A DNA stretch of 64,000 nt from an uncultured Clostridium sp. (GTDB lineage Bacteria; Bacillota; Clostridia; Clostridiales; Clostridiaceae). The notes beneath the pieces were generated by a model. The model was not told where the DNA came from. It ran no database searches and saw only the letters and a program-made list of their open reading frames with translations. The stretch is taken from positions 1 to 64,000 of the forward strand of contig UQBY01000002.1 of NCBI GenBank assembly GCA_900539375.1, written 5' to 3'. This document shows positions 46,439 through 55,267 of the stretch, one piece after another (positions within the stretch are counted from its first letter, which is position 1; each line of letters opens with the position of its first letter). Both the position numbers and the translations under genes were made by a program.

Positions 46439-47629
46439 ATGTTTTTTAATAGGAATATAAAATATAGAGATATTTTAATATTTGCTCTTATAGGTCTTAT
46501 AGGATATAAATTAATAGACAATTATAAAATTTTCTTTAATTTTTTTGATGATTTAATATCTATTATTACTCCTTTTATTTATGCTTTAGTATTTGCATAT
46601 ATATTAAATCCTGTAATGAAAATTTTTGAGAAAAAACTTAAGCTAAGTAGAGGCATATCTGTTTTTTGTACCTATCTTATAATATTTGGACTATTAACAA
46701 TATGTATGGTATTTTTAGTTCCTTCTTTAGTAGATAGTATTGGTTCTATTATTGATGAAATTCCAAGTTATGTAACTAAAATTCAAGGTTGGGTTATGGA
46801 AGCTTATAAAAATCCAAGATTAAAAGAAATTATTAATGATATAGGACTTTCAAATTATTTATCAAATGTTCCAAGTAGTGTTGGAAGTGTTATTAGTAGT
46901 ATTTTAGAAAGTTCTTTAAGTTCTATATTTAGTATAGCAACTAACTTAATAAAAATTATTTTTGGAAGCTTAATTTCCATATATGTTTTGTACTATAAAG
47001 AAAGTTTTATAGAAAAAGGAAAAATTATTCTATGTATGATTTTTAAAGAAAACTGGGCATTAAGGATAATTAATAAAGGAAGAGAATATAATAAAAATAT
47101 TGGGTGTTATGTTGGTGCTAAGGCTGTAGATTCTCTTATAATAGGCATATTAGCTTTTATAGGGCTTTTAATAATTAAAGCACCTTATCCATATTTATTA
47201 GCATTAATTGTAGGAATAACTAATATGATTCCTTACTTTGGACCTTTAGTAGGAGAAATAGTAGGTGCATTTTTTGGAATATTTGTATCTTGGAAAATAG
47301 CATTAATTACATTTATCTACCTTTTAGCTCTTCAACAATTTGATGCTTGGTATTTAGAAGCTAGAGTTGTAGGAAAGAAGTTAAGTTTAAATCCTGTTAC
47401 TATAATTTTTGGTATACTTATTGGAGGAGGCTTTTTTGGAGTTATTGGAATGATATTAGCATCTCCAACAATGGCAACAATAACAAATATTTATAAAGAT
47501 AAGGAAATAAAATTTATAAATAAAAATAAAGGTATATTAGAAAAATTAAATAAAGATTATACAAACTTTGAAGAAAATGATAAACTAAAAAAAGATAAGA
47601 CAAATGAAGAAACATCAAAAGATAACTAA
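46439..47629 (+). CDS. AI-2E family transporter
   Basis: 396 residues with about eight membrane helices in the AI-2E (PerM/TqsA) pattern, including ITNMIPYFGPLVGEI and LSLNPVTIIFGILIGGGFFGVIGMILASP toward the C-terminus, plus a hydrophilic lysine-rich tail of 45 residues. Members export small molecules, or in some species exchange sodium for protons; the substrate here is unknown. AAGGAGGAG precedes the ATG. It has no clear terminator before the next gene. Confidence 0.9.
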   Translation: MFFNRNIKYRDILIFALIGLIGYKLIDNYKIFFNFFDDLISIITPFIYALVFAYILNPVMKIFEKKLKLSRGISVFCTYLIIFGLLTICMVFLVPSLVDSIGSIIDEIPSYVTKIQGWVMEAYKNPRLKEIINDIGLSNYLSNVPSSVGSVISSILESSLSSIFSIATNLIKIIFGSLISIYVLYYKESFIEKGKIILCMIFKENWALRIINKGREYNKNIGCYVGAKAVDSLIIGILAFIGLLIIKAPYPYLLALIVGITNMIPYFGPLVGEIVGAFFGIFVSWKIALITFIYLLALQQFDAWYLEARVVGKKLSLNPVTIIFGILIGGGFFGVIGMILASPTMATITNIYKDKEIKFINKNKGILEKLNKDYTNFEENDKLKKDKTNEETSKDN

Positions 47630-47656
47630 TTACCATGAGTTAAAAGGTTAGCAATA

Positions 47657-47685
47657 TTGTTTTTAGGTAATGAATTTGATATAAT
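47657..47685 (+). promoter_or_regulatory. promoter of the YprB-like gene
   Basis: TTGTTT (47657-47662), 17-base spacer, TATAAT (47680-47685) with extended TG, 66 bases before the GTG. Confidence 0.65.
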
Positions 47686-47751
47686 GGTTTAAATTGTTGT
47701 TATTATGAAAATACATAGAACTTACAAATTAGATAGGAAAAGAGTGGTACA

Positions 47752-48567
47752 GTGATAATAAGAGAAAATACCATAAAAATAAAAGATATAAATAATGAAT
47801 TTATGATTCATAGAGAAGAAATTGAATATTTACCAGAGGACTTAATATTTTTTGATTTAGAGCATTATGTATATAAAAAGCCTAAATGTGTAGGGGTTTT
47901 TGGAGCTTGCGAATTTGACAAAAAAAAATCAGCATTAAAAGTTACTCAGTATATGATAGAAAATAGATATGAAGCTATAGGTATTTTAAACCTATCTAAA
48001 AGTTACTTTATTAATATGAAAAATAAAGGTAAAAAAGCTATAGTAACCTTTTCAGGTAACAATGATTTTACTGTAATAAATTATTTGTTTGAAAAATATA
48101 AAATAGATTATAATTTTGAAGAAAATTATGATTCTATAGATATTCAAAAAGAATATGAAAAAGTAAGAAAAAAGTCTATAGGATTAAAAAACTTAGAAAA
48201 ACAATTTGACATAATAAGAGAAAGTGAAGTTATAAGTGGCTCTAATTTAGCTAAAACCTTCCATAAAATTATGAAAGACAAAGATTATATTAAAAGAATG
48301 CCAAAAGATAAAGTAGAAAAAATATTATTATATAATGAACAAGATGTGGTTAATCTTTTTCATATATATATGAATTGGAATAAATATATGGACTATGAAG
48401 AAGAAGAAATAGCTGAAATAAAATCTATTGAAGATATAGAAGAGGAAGAACTATTTACTAAAGAAAAGGATATGTCAATAGAAAAGAAAAAATCTTTAGA
48501 AGAGGTAGAAATAAAAGATTCTCTTATAAATATTTATGAAGATAAAGAAAATATTATAAAAAAGTAA
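47752..48567 (+). CDS. RNase H-like 3'-5' exonuclease (YprB-type)
   Basis: 271 residues. Residues 25-215 show a DEDDy exonuclease pattern: FFDLEHYVY (D and E), TFSGNNDFTVINYLF (D), and YNEQDVVNLFHIY (Y-x3-D). This matches YprB ribonuclease-H-like domains, though the first motif is DLE rather than D-x-E-T. The C-terminal 55 residues are acidic and low-complexity. Substrate (RNA or DNA) unknown. GTG start at 47752 lies downstream of AAAAGAGTGG, a weak ribosome site. Monocistronic between a promoter and a terminator. Confidence 0.75.
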   Translation: MIIRENTIKIKDINNEFMIHREEIEYLPEDLIFFDLEHYVYKKPKCVGVFGACEFDKKKSALKVTQYMIENRYEAIGILNLSKSYFINMKNKGKKAIVTFSGNNDFTVINYLFEKYKIDYNFEENYDSIDIQKEYEKVRKKSIGLKNLEKQFDIIRESEVISGSNLAKTFHKIMKDKDYIKRMPKDKVEKILLYNEQDVVNLFHIYMNWNKYMDYEEEEIAEIKSIEDIEEEELFTKEKDMSIEKKKSLEEVEIKDSLINIYEDKENIIKK

Positions 48568-48570
48568 ATA

Positions 48571-48619
48571 AAAACTGTATCATTAAATAGATATTAAATT
48601 TTAATGATACAGTTTTTTT
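48571..48619. terminator. bidirectional terminator
   Basis: Perfect 17-bp stem AAAACTGTATCATTAAA / TTTAATGATACAGTTTT with a 12-base loop, A-run before and T-run after; serves the convergent genes on both sides. Confidence 0.88.
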
Positions 48620-48641
48620 AGTTTACAAAAATCTTATATAA

Positions 48642-49490
48642 TTAATCACTTTTTTTAAATATTTTATTACCATCAGAAATAAGAATTATTGTATTATCAT
48701 AAGCAGTATTAAAAAAATTTATATCATGTTTTTCTAAAAGATTTAATGTTTCTAAGTGAGGATGTCCAAAACTATTATCTTTTCCAGAGGTAATAATTGC
48801 AAGAGAAGGATTTACAGCACATAAAAATTCTTCACTACTTGAGGTAGATGAACCATGATGACCAAGTTTTAACACATGAGATTTAAGTAAATTTTTACTT
48901 CTAGATAATACATTATTTTCAATAAGTTTTTCACAATCTCCTGTAAAAAGAAAGGAAGTTTCTCCATATTCAATTTTAATCATAGCAGAGTAATTATTTA
49001 AGTTATCGAAATTTTCATCTTCTAGGGGAGATAGAACAGTTATTTTAGTATTTTCCCCTAAATCTAAAGAGTTTGTATTAGTATTTAAAATATTTATTTT
49101 CATATCTTTATTTTTTAAACTTTCTATCATTAATTCAAAGGTTTTTGAAGAGGTGGATACTTTAGGAGAAAAAAATTTATTTACAGTATATTTTTTTATA
49201 ATGGCATTCATATTTCCAATGTGGTCTTCATGAGGGTGAGTTGCAATAAGGTAATCTATAGTATTTATATCAAGAGAGTTTAAATAGTTTAATAAATTTT
49301 GTCTGTTATCTTTAGGACCAGAATCTATGAGCATATTTTTATTGTTTACCCTTACAAGAATAGAATCACCTTGACCTACATTTATATAATGAACTTCCAT
49401 AGTATTTTCTAAAGGAGTATTACTAGAAGCAGAAGAACAAGATATAAAAGTAGAAAAACAAATGCATAGTATAATAAATAATTTTTTCAA
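48642..49490 (-). CDS. secreted metallo-beta-lactamase-fold hydrolase (ComEC C-terminal type)
   Basis: About 283 residues: an N-terminal signal sequence ending near a cysteine (FISCSSASS, a weak lipobox) and a metallo-beta-lactamase fold with HYINVGQGDSILVR, ATHPHEDHIGN and LGHHGSSTS. This form resembles the C-terminal hydrolase of ComEC, here detached and exported. The TTG at 49490 is the likely start: AGAGGTGG lies about four bases ahead and the -10 box sits just upstream, so starts further up (49511, 49541) would precede the transcript. Possible nuclease or phosphodiesterase at the cell surface. Confidence 0.85.
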   Translation of the reverse strand: MKKLFIILCICFSTFISCSSASSNTPLENTMEVHYINVGQGDSILVRVNNKNMLIDSGPKDNRQNLLNYLNSLDINTIDYLIATHPHEDHIGNMNAIIKKYTVNKFFSPKVSTSSKTFELMIESLKNKDMKINILNTNTNSLDLGENTKITVLSPLEDENFDNLNNYSAMIKIEYGETSFLFTGDCEKLIENNVLSRSKNLLKSHVLKLGHHGSSTSSSEEFLCAVNPSLAIITSGKDNSFGHPHLETLNLLEKHDINFFNTAYDNTIILISDGNKIFKKSD

Positions 49491-49511
49491 AAAACCACCT
49501 CTTGTTTTCAT

Positions 49512-49541
49512 ATTATATCCAAAATTTAAAATTTTAATCAA
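49512..49541 (-). promoter_or_regulatory. promoter of the secreted MBL-fold gene
   Basis: On the minus strand TTGATT (49541-49536), 18-base spacer, TATAAT (49517-49512), about 20 bases before the TTG start. It fixes the start codon choice. Confidence 0.65.
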
Positions 49542-49546
49542 TAAAT

Positions 49547-49575
49547 TTGCATATAAATTAATGAAAGTTTATAAT
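49547..49575 (+). promoter_or_regulatory. promoter of plsC
   Basis: TTGCAT (49547-49552), 17-base spacer, TATAAT (49570-49575), 32 bases before the ATG. It is back to back with the divergent promoter, the two -35 boxes being five bases apart. Confidence 0.7.
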
Positions 49576-49607
49576 TAAGAAAAAAATACCAACAAGGAGA
49601 AAAGAAA

Positions 49608-50330
49608 ATGATATTTAAGTATTTATATTATGGCTTATTTATGGCATGGATAAGAATAAAGGGAATAGGTTGGAATTATTTAAACAAATTTAAGGGAAAG
49701 GAAGCAGCTTGGAGGTTTGGACAAGAAGTTTTTGCTCAATTTAGTAGAGTAACAATAAAAGTTGTAGGTATGGATATTCATGTTAAAGGAAAAGAAAATA
49801 TACCAAAAGGAACATGTGTATTTATGGGGAATCATCAAAGTATATTAGATATTCCAGTTTTAAGAAACTCAGCAGGTAGAACTATAGATTTTGTAGCTAA
49901 GAAAGAACTTCTTAAAGTTCCAGTTGTAGGATATTGGATTTCTCATATAAATAGTGTTGCATTAGATAGAGAAAATCCTAGAGAGGGAATAAGGGCTATA
50001 AATAAGGCTGTAGAGAATGTAAAAGAAGGATATACTTTTGCTGTATTTCCAGAAGGAACAAGAAGTAAAGATGGAAAAATACATGAATTTAAAAAAGGAA
50101 GTGGAAAAATAGCAACAAAACCTAAAGTTCCAATAGTTCCATTTGTTATAAAAGGTACATCAGCTTGCTTTGAGGATAATAAAAAGTTTATACCAGGAAG
50201 AATTGATATTATTTTTGGAGAACCAATAGAAACTGAAAATTTAACAAGAGATGAAGAAAAAAATATAACTGAAATTGTTTATGAAAAAGTAATTTCTCTT
50301 GAAAAGGAAATAGAAAAAAAGAGCATATAA
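49608..50330 (+). CDS. plsC: 1-acyl-sn-glycerol-3-phosphate acyltransferase
   Basis: 240 residues of the PlsC family: N-terminal hydrophobic segment, catalytic H-x4-D in GNHQSILDIPVL, the glycerol-phosphate site FPEGTRSKDG and VPIVPFVIKGT. It acylates lysophosphatidic acid to phosphatidic acid on the inner face of the membrane. AAGGAGAAA precedes the ATG. Its terminator is not evident, and the next gene's promoter starts shortly after the stop. Confidence 0.94.
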   Translation: MIFKYLYYGLFMAWIRIKGIGWNYLNKFKGKEAAWRFGQEVFAQFSRVTIKVVGMDIHVKGKENIPKGTCVFMGNHQSILDIPVLRNSAGRTIDFVAKKELLKVPVVGYWISHINSVALDRENPREGIRAINKAVENVKEGYTFAVFPEGTRSKDGKIHEFKKGSGKIATKPKVPIVPFVIKGTSACFEDNKKFIPGRIDIIFGEPIETENLTRDEEKNITEIVYEKVISLEKEIEKKSI

Positions 50331-50359
50331 TATTAAAAATGAAAAAATGAAGGTTCCTA

Positions 50360-50419
50360 AATTGCATTTTTTATGATATAATACAAAATAGAATTGCATT
50401 TTGGGGCAAAAATGCAATT
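50360..50419 (+). promoter_or_regulatory. promoter with three AATTGCATTTT motifs (operator-like)
   Basis: The 11-base motif occurs at 50360-50370 and 50392-50402 in the same orientation and inverted at 50409-50419. The first copy lies in the spacer before the -10 (TATAAT, 50377-50382), and the second and third form a hairpin with a GGGGC loop centre in the leader, 35 bases before the ATG of the next gene. This looks like an autoregulated or repressed promoter, or an RNA hairpin in the leader; no T-run follows directly, so it is not a plain terminator. Confidence 0.65.
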
Positions 50420-50453
50420 TTAAAAAATAAAAAAATCACAAGGGGGCAGGAAA

Positions 50454-52199
50454 ATGAGAAAAGAATTCTCAATGAGTGATGATAAAATCATTATAAATTT
50501 TACAAATAAGTATTGTAAAACATTTGAAACTTTATTAGAAAGTGAAGCTTTTAGAAAGGTAATAGATGTTTATATTAAAAGTATAAAAAAGAAAAACACT
50601 ACAACTTTTAAGTTTTTAAAAACATCTTTAGAAACAGATGATATTGCAGAAATAAGAGAACATTTAGCAAAAGTTTTTAAATATTTAACTGTTATGGGTG
50701 TAAAGGAAATTGCAAAGGGTAGCCCTAAGTATGAAAAATTAGTTTTAAATAGAGATGAATTAATAGAAGTAGTAGAAGAATTATATTTATTTTGGAGAAA
50801 ACTAGAAAGATATACATTAGTTGATGGTGGAAAAATAGAAGAAGGAATTGGTGCTGTAAGCTTTACTGAAGCAAATGCGGAATTTTCAAATTTAATATTA
50901 AAATTATATAGAAAAGTAGAAAAACATATTATAGGTAATCCACCAAAGGTATTTAGACAAATACCAGCTGGAGGAAATGCATGTATTATGATAACTCCAG
51001 TAGTATGGCCTATTCCAAAGGGATATGAAGTTTTAGAGGATATTCCTTTTATAGATTCTATGTTAATTGAAACACCATTTATAACATACCCTAAAAAATC
51101 TACAAGAGATGGTATGTTTACTGAAGTCTATAAGAATCCATTAAATTATTGTAATATAAATGGAGACCATTGGTTCTGTTATCCAGCTAAGGTTGGGGAA
51201 TCTCTTGCATATATTTATTTCCATAAAGATTATATGTCTCATGGAGTAAGTTTATGTAACCTTTTTGAAATGGCTAGAAAAGAAGAATGTAGAGGAAGAA
51301 AGCCAGATTTAGTATATGTATTTGGAGCCTCTGATGATGACAATGATTTAAAAACTGTATTTTATCATGATAAAGAAAATGATATTATGTTAGGATATAT
51401 TAATCATTCAGATGAAGTTGATTATTTTGGATATATAAAGAAAATGAGTTTAACCCTTCATAATTTAAGAATGATAGATAAAGGATACCTTCCAATACAT
51501 GGGGCTATGGTAAATATAGTTTTAAATAATGGAAAAACAGCTAATGTTGTAATTATGGGAGATAGTGGAGCAGGAAAATCTGAAAGTATAGAAGCTTTTA
51601 GAGCATTAAGTGAAGATTATATTTCTGAAATGACAGTAATTTTTGATGATATGGGAACATTTAAAATTAAAAATGATAAGATATATGGTTATGGAACAGA
51701 AATAGGAGCTTTTGTAAGACTTGATGATTTAGATCAAGGGTATGCATTTAAAGAAATGGATAGAAGTATATTTATGAATCCAGATAAGGTTAATGCAAGA
51801 CTTATTATGCCTATAACTCCATATAAAAAGGTAATACAAGGACATAAAGTAGACTTTTTCTTCTATGCAAATAACTATTCAAAGGTTGAAGATGGAAAAT
51901 CTTTAGAATACTTTGAAACTCCAGAAGAGGCAATAAAAGTATTTAGAGCTGGAGCTAGAATGGCAAAGGGAACAACTACAGAAAAAGGATTAGTTGAATC
52001 TTTCTTTGCAAATCCTTTTGGACCTGCTCAAAAAGAAAAAGAAACAGATATATTAATTAAAAAATATTTTGATATAATGTTTAACAAAGCAGGAGTTAAA
52101 GTTGGTCAAATAAAAACAGCATTAGGAGTTAAAGGACAAGAAAAAAATGGTCCTAAAAATGCTGCCTTACAATTATTTGAAGAAATAAAAAAACTATAA
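50454..52199 (+). CDS. uncharacterised PEPCK/HPr-kinase-like P-loop protein
   Basis: 581 residues. A P-loop GDSGAGKSES near residue 365 follows PIHGAMVNIVL and is followed by VIFDDMGTF, an order that resembles the phosphoenolpyruvate carboxykinase/HPr kinase fold. The N-terminal 300 residues have no domain that I know. Standard ATP- or GTP-PEPCK signatures are not complete, so it is unlikely to be the usual carboxykinase; I treat it as a kinase-like NTPase of unknown substrate. No membrane segment. AAGGGGGCAGG precedes the ATG. Its promoter has an operator-like triple repeat. Confidence 0.65.
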   Translation: MRKEFSMSDDKIIINFTNKYCKTFETLLESEAFRKVIDVYIKSIKKKNTTTFKFLKTSLETDDIAEIREHLAKVFKYLTVMGVKEIAKGSPKYEKLVLNRDELIEVVEELYLFWRKLERYTLVDGGKIEEGIGAVSFTEANAEFSNLILKLYRKVEKHIIGNPPKVFRQIPAGGNACIMITPVVWPIPKGYEVLEDIPFIDSMLIETPFITYPKKSTRDGMFTEVYKNPLNYCNINGDHWFCYPAKVGESLAYIYFHKDYMSHGVSLCNLFEMARKEECRGRKPDLVYVFGASDDDNDLKTVFYHDKENDIMLGYINHSDEVDYFGYIKKMSLTLHNLRMIDKGYLPIHGAMVNIVLNNGKTANVVIMGDSGAGKSESIEAFRALSEDYISEMTVIFDDMGTFKIKNDKIYGYGTEIGAFVRLDDLDQGYAFKEMDRSIFMNPDKVNARLIMPITPYKKVIQGHKVDFFFYANNYSKVEDGKSLEYFETPEEAIKVFRAGARMAKGTTTEKGLVESFFANPFGPAQKEKETDILIKKYFDIMFNKAGVKVGQIKTALGVKGQEKNGPKNAALQLFEEIKKL

Positions 52200-52202
52200 A
52201 TT

Positions 52203-52240
52203 AAAAGAGCTACTAAGTTAATTGGTAGCTCTTTTATCTT
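52203..52240. terminator. bidirectional terminator
   Basis: Perfect 11-bp stem AAAAGAGCTAC / GTAGCTCTTTT with an 11-base loop and T-rich tail. Its right arm lies over the end of the convergent gene. Confidence 0.85.
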
Positions 52241-52742
52241 TTTCTATTAATGAAAATAGGGTATATATAAAATCTATAAAAAGATAAATTGTTAAAAAGT
52301 AAAATAAAAATAATAAAAAGTTAGAATTTAAATTATTAAAAATAAATACAATAATAGGATGTACAAATTTTACTCCTATTGTACTTAAAATACCAAACAT
52401 TAAAGAAAAGTGAAGGCATATTCTACCATGAAGATTAAAGGGGTCTTCTGTGTAATCCCACCATTTTTGATTAAATAACTTTTCAAGAGTAAATCCTGTA
52501 AGATATTCAATAATTGCAGTTAAAATAGTAGCAACTATAAAGAATTGAAGGGAATTTAAATTTGCAAATGTCCTACATAACATTACTATTGTTATCATAC
52601 AAGCTCCATACATAGGACAAAAAGGACCATGTAGAAAACCTCGATTTACAAATTTTTTTTGATTTTTGTAAGCATATATAACTTCTCCTATCCATCCCAT
52701 AAAAGAATAAAATGAAAAATATAATATAAAATAAGAAAACAT
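52218..52742 (-). CDS. putative ABC transporter permease, CmpB family (PF06541-like)
   Basis: 174 residues with five membrane helices and family segments FMGWIGEVIYAYKNQKKFVNRGFL, HGPFCPMYG, EYLTGFTLEKLF and WDYTEDPFNLHGRICL. Despite the family name, no ABC ATPase is near it and its function is unknown. The ribosome site AGGAGGG precedes the ATG at 52742. Confidence 0.85.
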   Translation of the reverse strand: MFSYFILYFSFYSFMGWIGEVIYAYKNQKKFVNRGFLHGPFCPMYGACMITIVMLCRTFANLNSLQFFIVATILTAIIEYLTGFTLEKLFNQKWWDYTEDPFNLHGRICLHFSLMFGILSTIGVKFVHPIIVFIFNNLNSNFLLFLFYFLTIYLFIDFIYTLFSLIEKDKRATN

Positions 52743-52875
52743 ATAAAATCCCTCCTTTTGTATGTAGTTATTAGTATAATGTATAATTCTTAATTTTATA
52801 TTAATATAAAATTAAAATATATTAAATTTCAGTAACCATTTACAAAAATGGCATTAAATTCATAAGATTAGGTAA

Positions 52876-52905
52876 AAAATAAAGCCTAGCAAAATTACTA
52901 GGCCT
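52876..52905 (-). terminator. terminator of the DUF378 gene
   Basis: Read on the minus strand: AAAGGCCTAG / CTAGGCTTT with one bulged base and a loop of about eight bases, followed by ATTTTTTA. Confidence 0.75.
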
Positions 52906-52912
52906 TTAGTTA

Positions 52913-53119
52913 TTAGTCTTTTGATAAAAATTGATCCTTAGCAAAGAATGAAATAGCATATAAGCCACATAAACCAATAATGCCATAAACAATTCTGCTA
53001 AGTGCAGAAAGTTCTCCAAATAATGAAGCAACTAAATCAAATTTAAAAAACCCAATTAGCCCCCAATTAATAGCTCCAATTATAATTAGAGCAAGCACAA
53101 TAGTATCTAATAATTTCAT
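52913..53119 (-). CDS. DUF378 small membrane protein
   Basis: 68 residues with two membrane helices and the family hallmark ALIIIGAINWGLIGFFKFDLVA. DUF378 proteins are common in Firmicutes; function unknown. AAAGGAG precedes the ATG on the minus strand. It is a single-gene unit with its own terminator, 80 bases after the Lrp-type regulator gene. Confidence 0.88.
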   Translation of the reverse strand: MKLLDTIVLALIIIGAINWGLIGFFKFDLVASLFGELSALSRIVYGIIGLCGLYAISFFAKDQFLSKD

Positions 53120-53200
53120 AAATAAAACACTCCTTTTTTAAAGATTACATATAATAGTATTTCTCAAGAAGTATTAATTTATGTATTTTAAATAAATTAA

Positions 53201-53668
53201 TTATAAAGTTATATTTCTATCAATAGGTTGAGATAAAGAAATAAAAGTATCTGTTCTTTGAACTCCAGATATATTATTTATTTTATCTAATAAAGTAGTT
53301 TGTAAGTCTGACATGTTTTTACATATAACCTTTGCAAACATTGAATAATCTCCAGTAGTAAGATGGAGTTCAACGATTTCTGGAATTTCACTCATATATT
53401 TGAAAACAGAATTGAAGGAAGATGTTTTATCAACATAAATTCCTACAAAGCAACAAATATCATATCCAAGTTTAGATAAGTCTAGTAAAATTCTAGAGCC
53501 TTTTAAGATACCCATGTCCTCCATTTTTTTCATACGAACATGAATAGTACCACCACTTACATGACATATTCTAGCAATTTCTAAATAAGGAGTTCTACAG
53601 TCCTTTATTAATAATCCTAAAATTTGAAGATCAAGGTCATCTAATTGGAGGTTAGGATTTATAGCCAT
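53201..53668 (-). CDS. Lrp/AsnC family transcriptional regulator
   Basis: 155 residues: N-terminal winged helix (LDDLDLQILGLLIKDCRTP then IARICHVSGGTIHVRMKKMEDMGIL) and a C-terminal RAM ligand-binding domain (residues 70-150; VELHLTTGDYSMFAKVICK). Relatives sense amino acids and form octamers on DNA. TGAGGTGAT precedes the ATG. The target and ligand are not given by the neighbourhood. Confidence 0.92.
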   Translation of the reverse strand: MAINPNLQLDDLDLQILGLLIKDCRTPYLEIARICHVSGGTIHVRMKKMEDMGILKGSRILLDLSKLGYDICCFVGIYVDKTSSFNSVFKYMSEIPEIVELHLTTGDYSMFAKVICKNMSDLQTTLLDKINNISGVQRTDTFISLSQPIDRNITL

Positions 53669-53760
53669 AATATCACCTCAAAAAATTATTATATTATTAT
53701 ATAATTCTAACAAAAAAGAAGTTATTTTTAAAGTGGCAATTTGTGGTGTGTATTTTTTAC

Positions 53761-53789
53761 TTGAAAAAAGTCTTAAATTAACTTAATAT
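53761..53789 (+). promoter_or_regulatory. promoter of the small membrane protein gene at 53822
   Basis: TTGAAA (53761-53766), 17-base spacer, TAATAT (53784-53789). Confidence 0.6.
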
Positions 53790-53821
53790 TATTCTTATAG
53801 TTTGTTAGGAGGGAATGATTT

Positions 53822-54157
53822 ATGAGTATTGTATTTGGAATTTTAAAATTTTTAGGAGTATTTATACTTCTTATTTTAGCAACATTTCTTTGTAAAACTT
53901 TTGTATTTCCTAAAATACGAATTAATAAATTTATACCTTTGGCTATTTCAATAGTTTTACTATTAATTGAATTTATTCTTCCTCTTATGAAAATAAATTT
54001 AAACTTTTGGATAAATTCAATAATTTCAATTTTAGTGATTGTAGCTTTTTTATGGTTCTTAGAAATACATCAAACAGGTGGACCAAAGCCTAAGGAAAAG
54101 AAAATTGTTATAAAATCTAAGCCAAAGCCAAATAGAGTAAAGAATAATAAAAAATAA
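53822..54157 (+). CDS. small membrane protein with basic tail, unknown function
   Basis: 111 residues: three helices (about 5-24, 33-52, 57-77) and a very basic C-terminal tail (KPKEKKIVIKSKPKPNRVKNNKK) that should face the cytosol. I know no family. AGGAGGGAATGATTT precedes the ATG. The gene ends inside a bidirectional terminator. Confidence 0.6.
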   Translation: MSIVFGILKFLGVFILLILATFLCKTFVFPKIRINKFIPLAISIVLLLIEFILPLMKINLNFWINSIISILVIVAFLWFLEIHQTGGPKPKEKKIVIKSKPKPNRVKNNKK

Positions 54158-54184
54158 ACTGCATAAAAAGCAGTTTATTTTTTT
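54149..54184. terminator. bidirectional terminator
   Basis: Perfect 14-bp stem AAAAAATAAACTGC / GCAGTTTATTTTTT with a 7-base loop. It contains the stop codons of both convergent genes. Confidence 0.88.
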
Positions 54185-55146
54185 ATAAATATAGGAGAAC
54201 TTATAGCAATTCTATTTCCTTCCTCATTAATTTTTATTACATACCAGTTTTCTTTTTCATTTACTTCTTGCTCATAAATATATTTTATAGAATTTAAATT
54301 TATATCAGATAATTTTTTTATTGTTTTACCACCATTTGATAATATTTCAATAGAAAAAATTTTTCTTTTTAAATCTTCTGCAAAAATTATAAATCTTAAT
54401 TTTTTTAAAGGCTTTGTAATTTCATCTCCCATAAAATAGTCATTAATTTTAAAAAACATTTTAAGACTTCTTGATTCTGTAGAAAAGGTTCTTCTTTCTC
54501 TAAAGGCTTTTATTAATGAAGCTTTTGAAAGTTCTTGGGCAATAATAACTGTAAGATTTTCGCTATCTCCAAAGTTCATTCTATGATTATCCTGTCCATT
54601 TATAGCACCAAGCTTCCAACCCTTATCTAAAAGGGTATAAAAATATTTATCATATCTTATATATTTATTTGGATAAGTTCCATTTCCTACTTCAATAGAG
54701 GTGATTAATTTATTTAAATATTCATTATAATCTAAAAGTGTTATACTTCTATGAGGGTGATTAATAGTAATAAAAGAATCAGGGTTATTTATCATCCATA
54801 AAAGAAGAAGATTTAAATTTCTAACAGTACCTGTAAAAAAAGTAGATGGATTTATTATGTTAAAATCTCCATAAGGAGAGGTTTTAGTTTCAAAACCAAT
54901 AAGAGAAAGAAAATCATCATTTTTTTTCCTAAATTTTTCTGCTATATTTTTTGTAAAAGCCCATCTTGAAATTTCTTTCTTTTCATTAGGTATGTTTTTA
55001 TCTAAAAATGAGTTATGGTCTGTTATAACCATAAAATCTAAATCATTTTCTTTGCCATATTCAAAAGCATCTAAAGGTGTTCCTCTTCCAGTAGAATAAG
55101 ATGTATGACAATGGGGAATACCATAATAGTATTTATTTTTGCCCAA
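54175..55146 (-). CDS. PHP-domain phosphoesterase
   Basis: About 323 residues. PHP metal-binding motifs are present in order: GIPHCHTSYS, MVITDHNSF, ITINHPHRS and INGQDNHR. The C-terminal 100 residues form a beta-rich domain (from about FFKINDYFMGDEI). Members hydrolyse phosphate esters; the substrate is unknown. The TTG at 55146 fits GAGGTGA five bases ahead; the GTG at 55155 would lie within that ribosome site. Confidence 0.85.
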   Translation of the reverse strand: MGKNKYYYGIPHCHTSYSTGRGTPLDAFEYGKENDLDFMVITDHNSFLDKNIPNEKKEISRWAFTKNIAEKFRKKNDDFLSLIGFETKTSPYGDFNIINPSTFFTGTVRNLNLLLLWMINNPDSFITINHPHRSITLLDYNEYLNKLITSIEVGNGTYPNKYIRYDKYFYTLLDKGWKLGAINGQDNHRMNFGDSENLTVIIAQELSKASLIKAFRERRTFSTESRSLKMFFKINDYFMGDEITKPLKKLRFIIFAEDLKRKIFSIEILSNGGKTIKKLSDINLNSIKYIYEQEVNEKENWYVIKINEEGNRIAISSPIFIKK

Positions 55147-55202
55147 AAAAATCACCTCAAAAGTTAGTTATAATTTATTATAGTCTTTAAGATAGTGAAT
55201 TA

Positions 55203-55231
55203 ATGACAAGAACAAATAGTAATGATAAAAT
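55203..55231 (+). promoter_or_regulatory. promoter of cvfB
   Basis: ATGACA (55203-55208), 17-base spacer, TAAAAT (55226-55231) with extended TG, 37 bases before the ATG. Confidence 0.6.
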
Positions 55232-55267
55232 TAAATTAATATATAATAAAGGTAGGTATTAAGTTAA

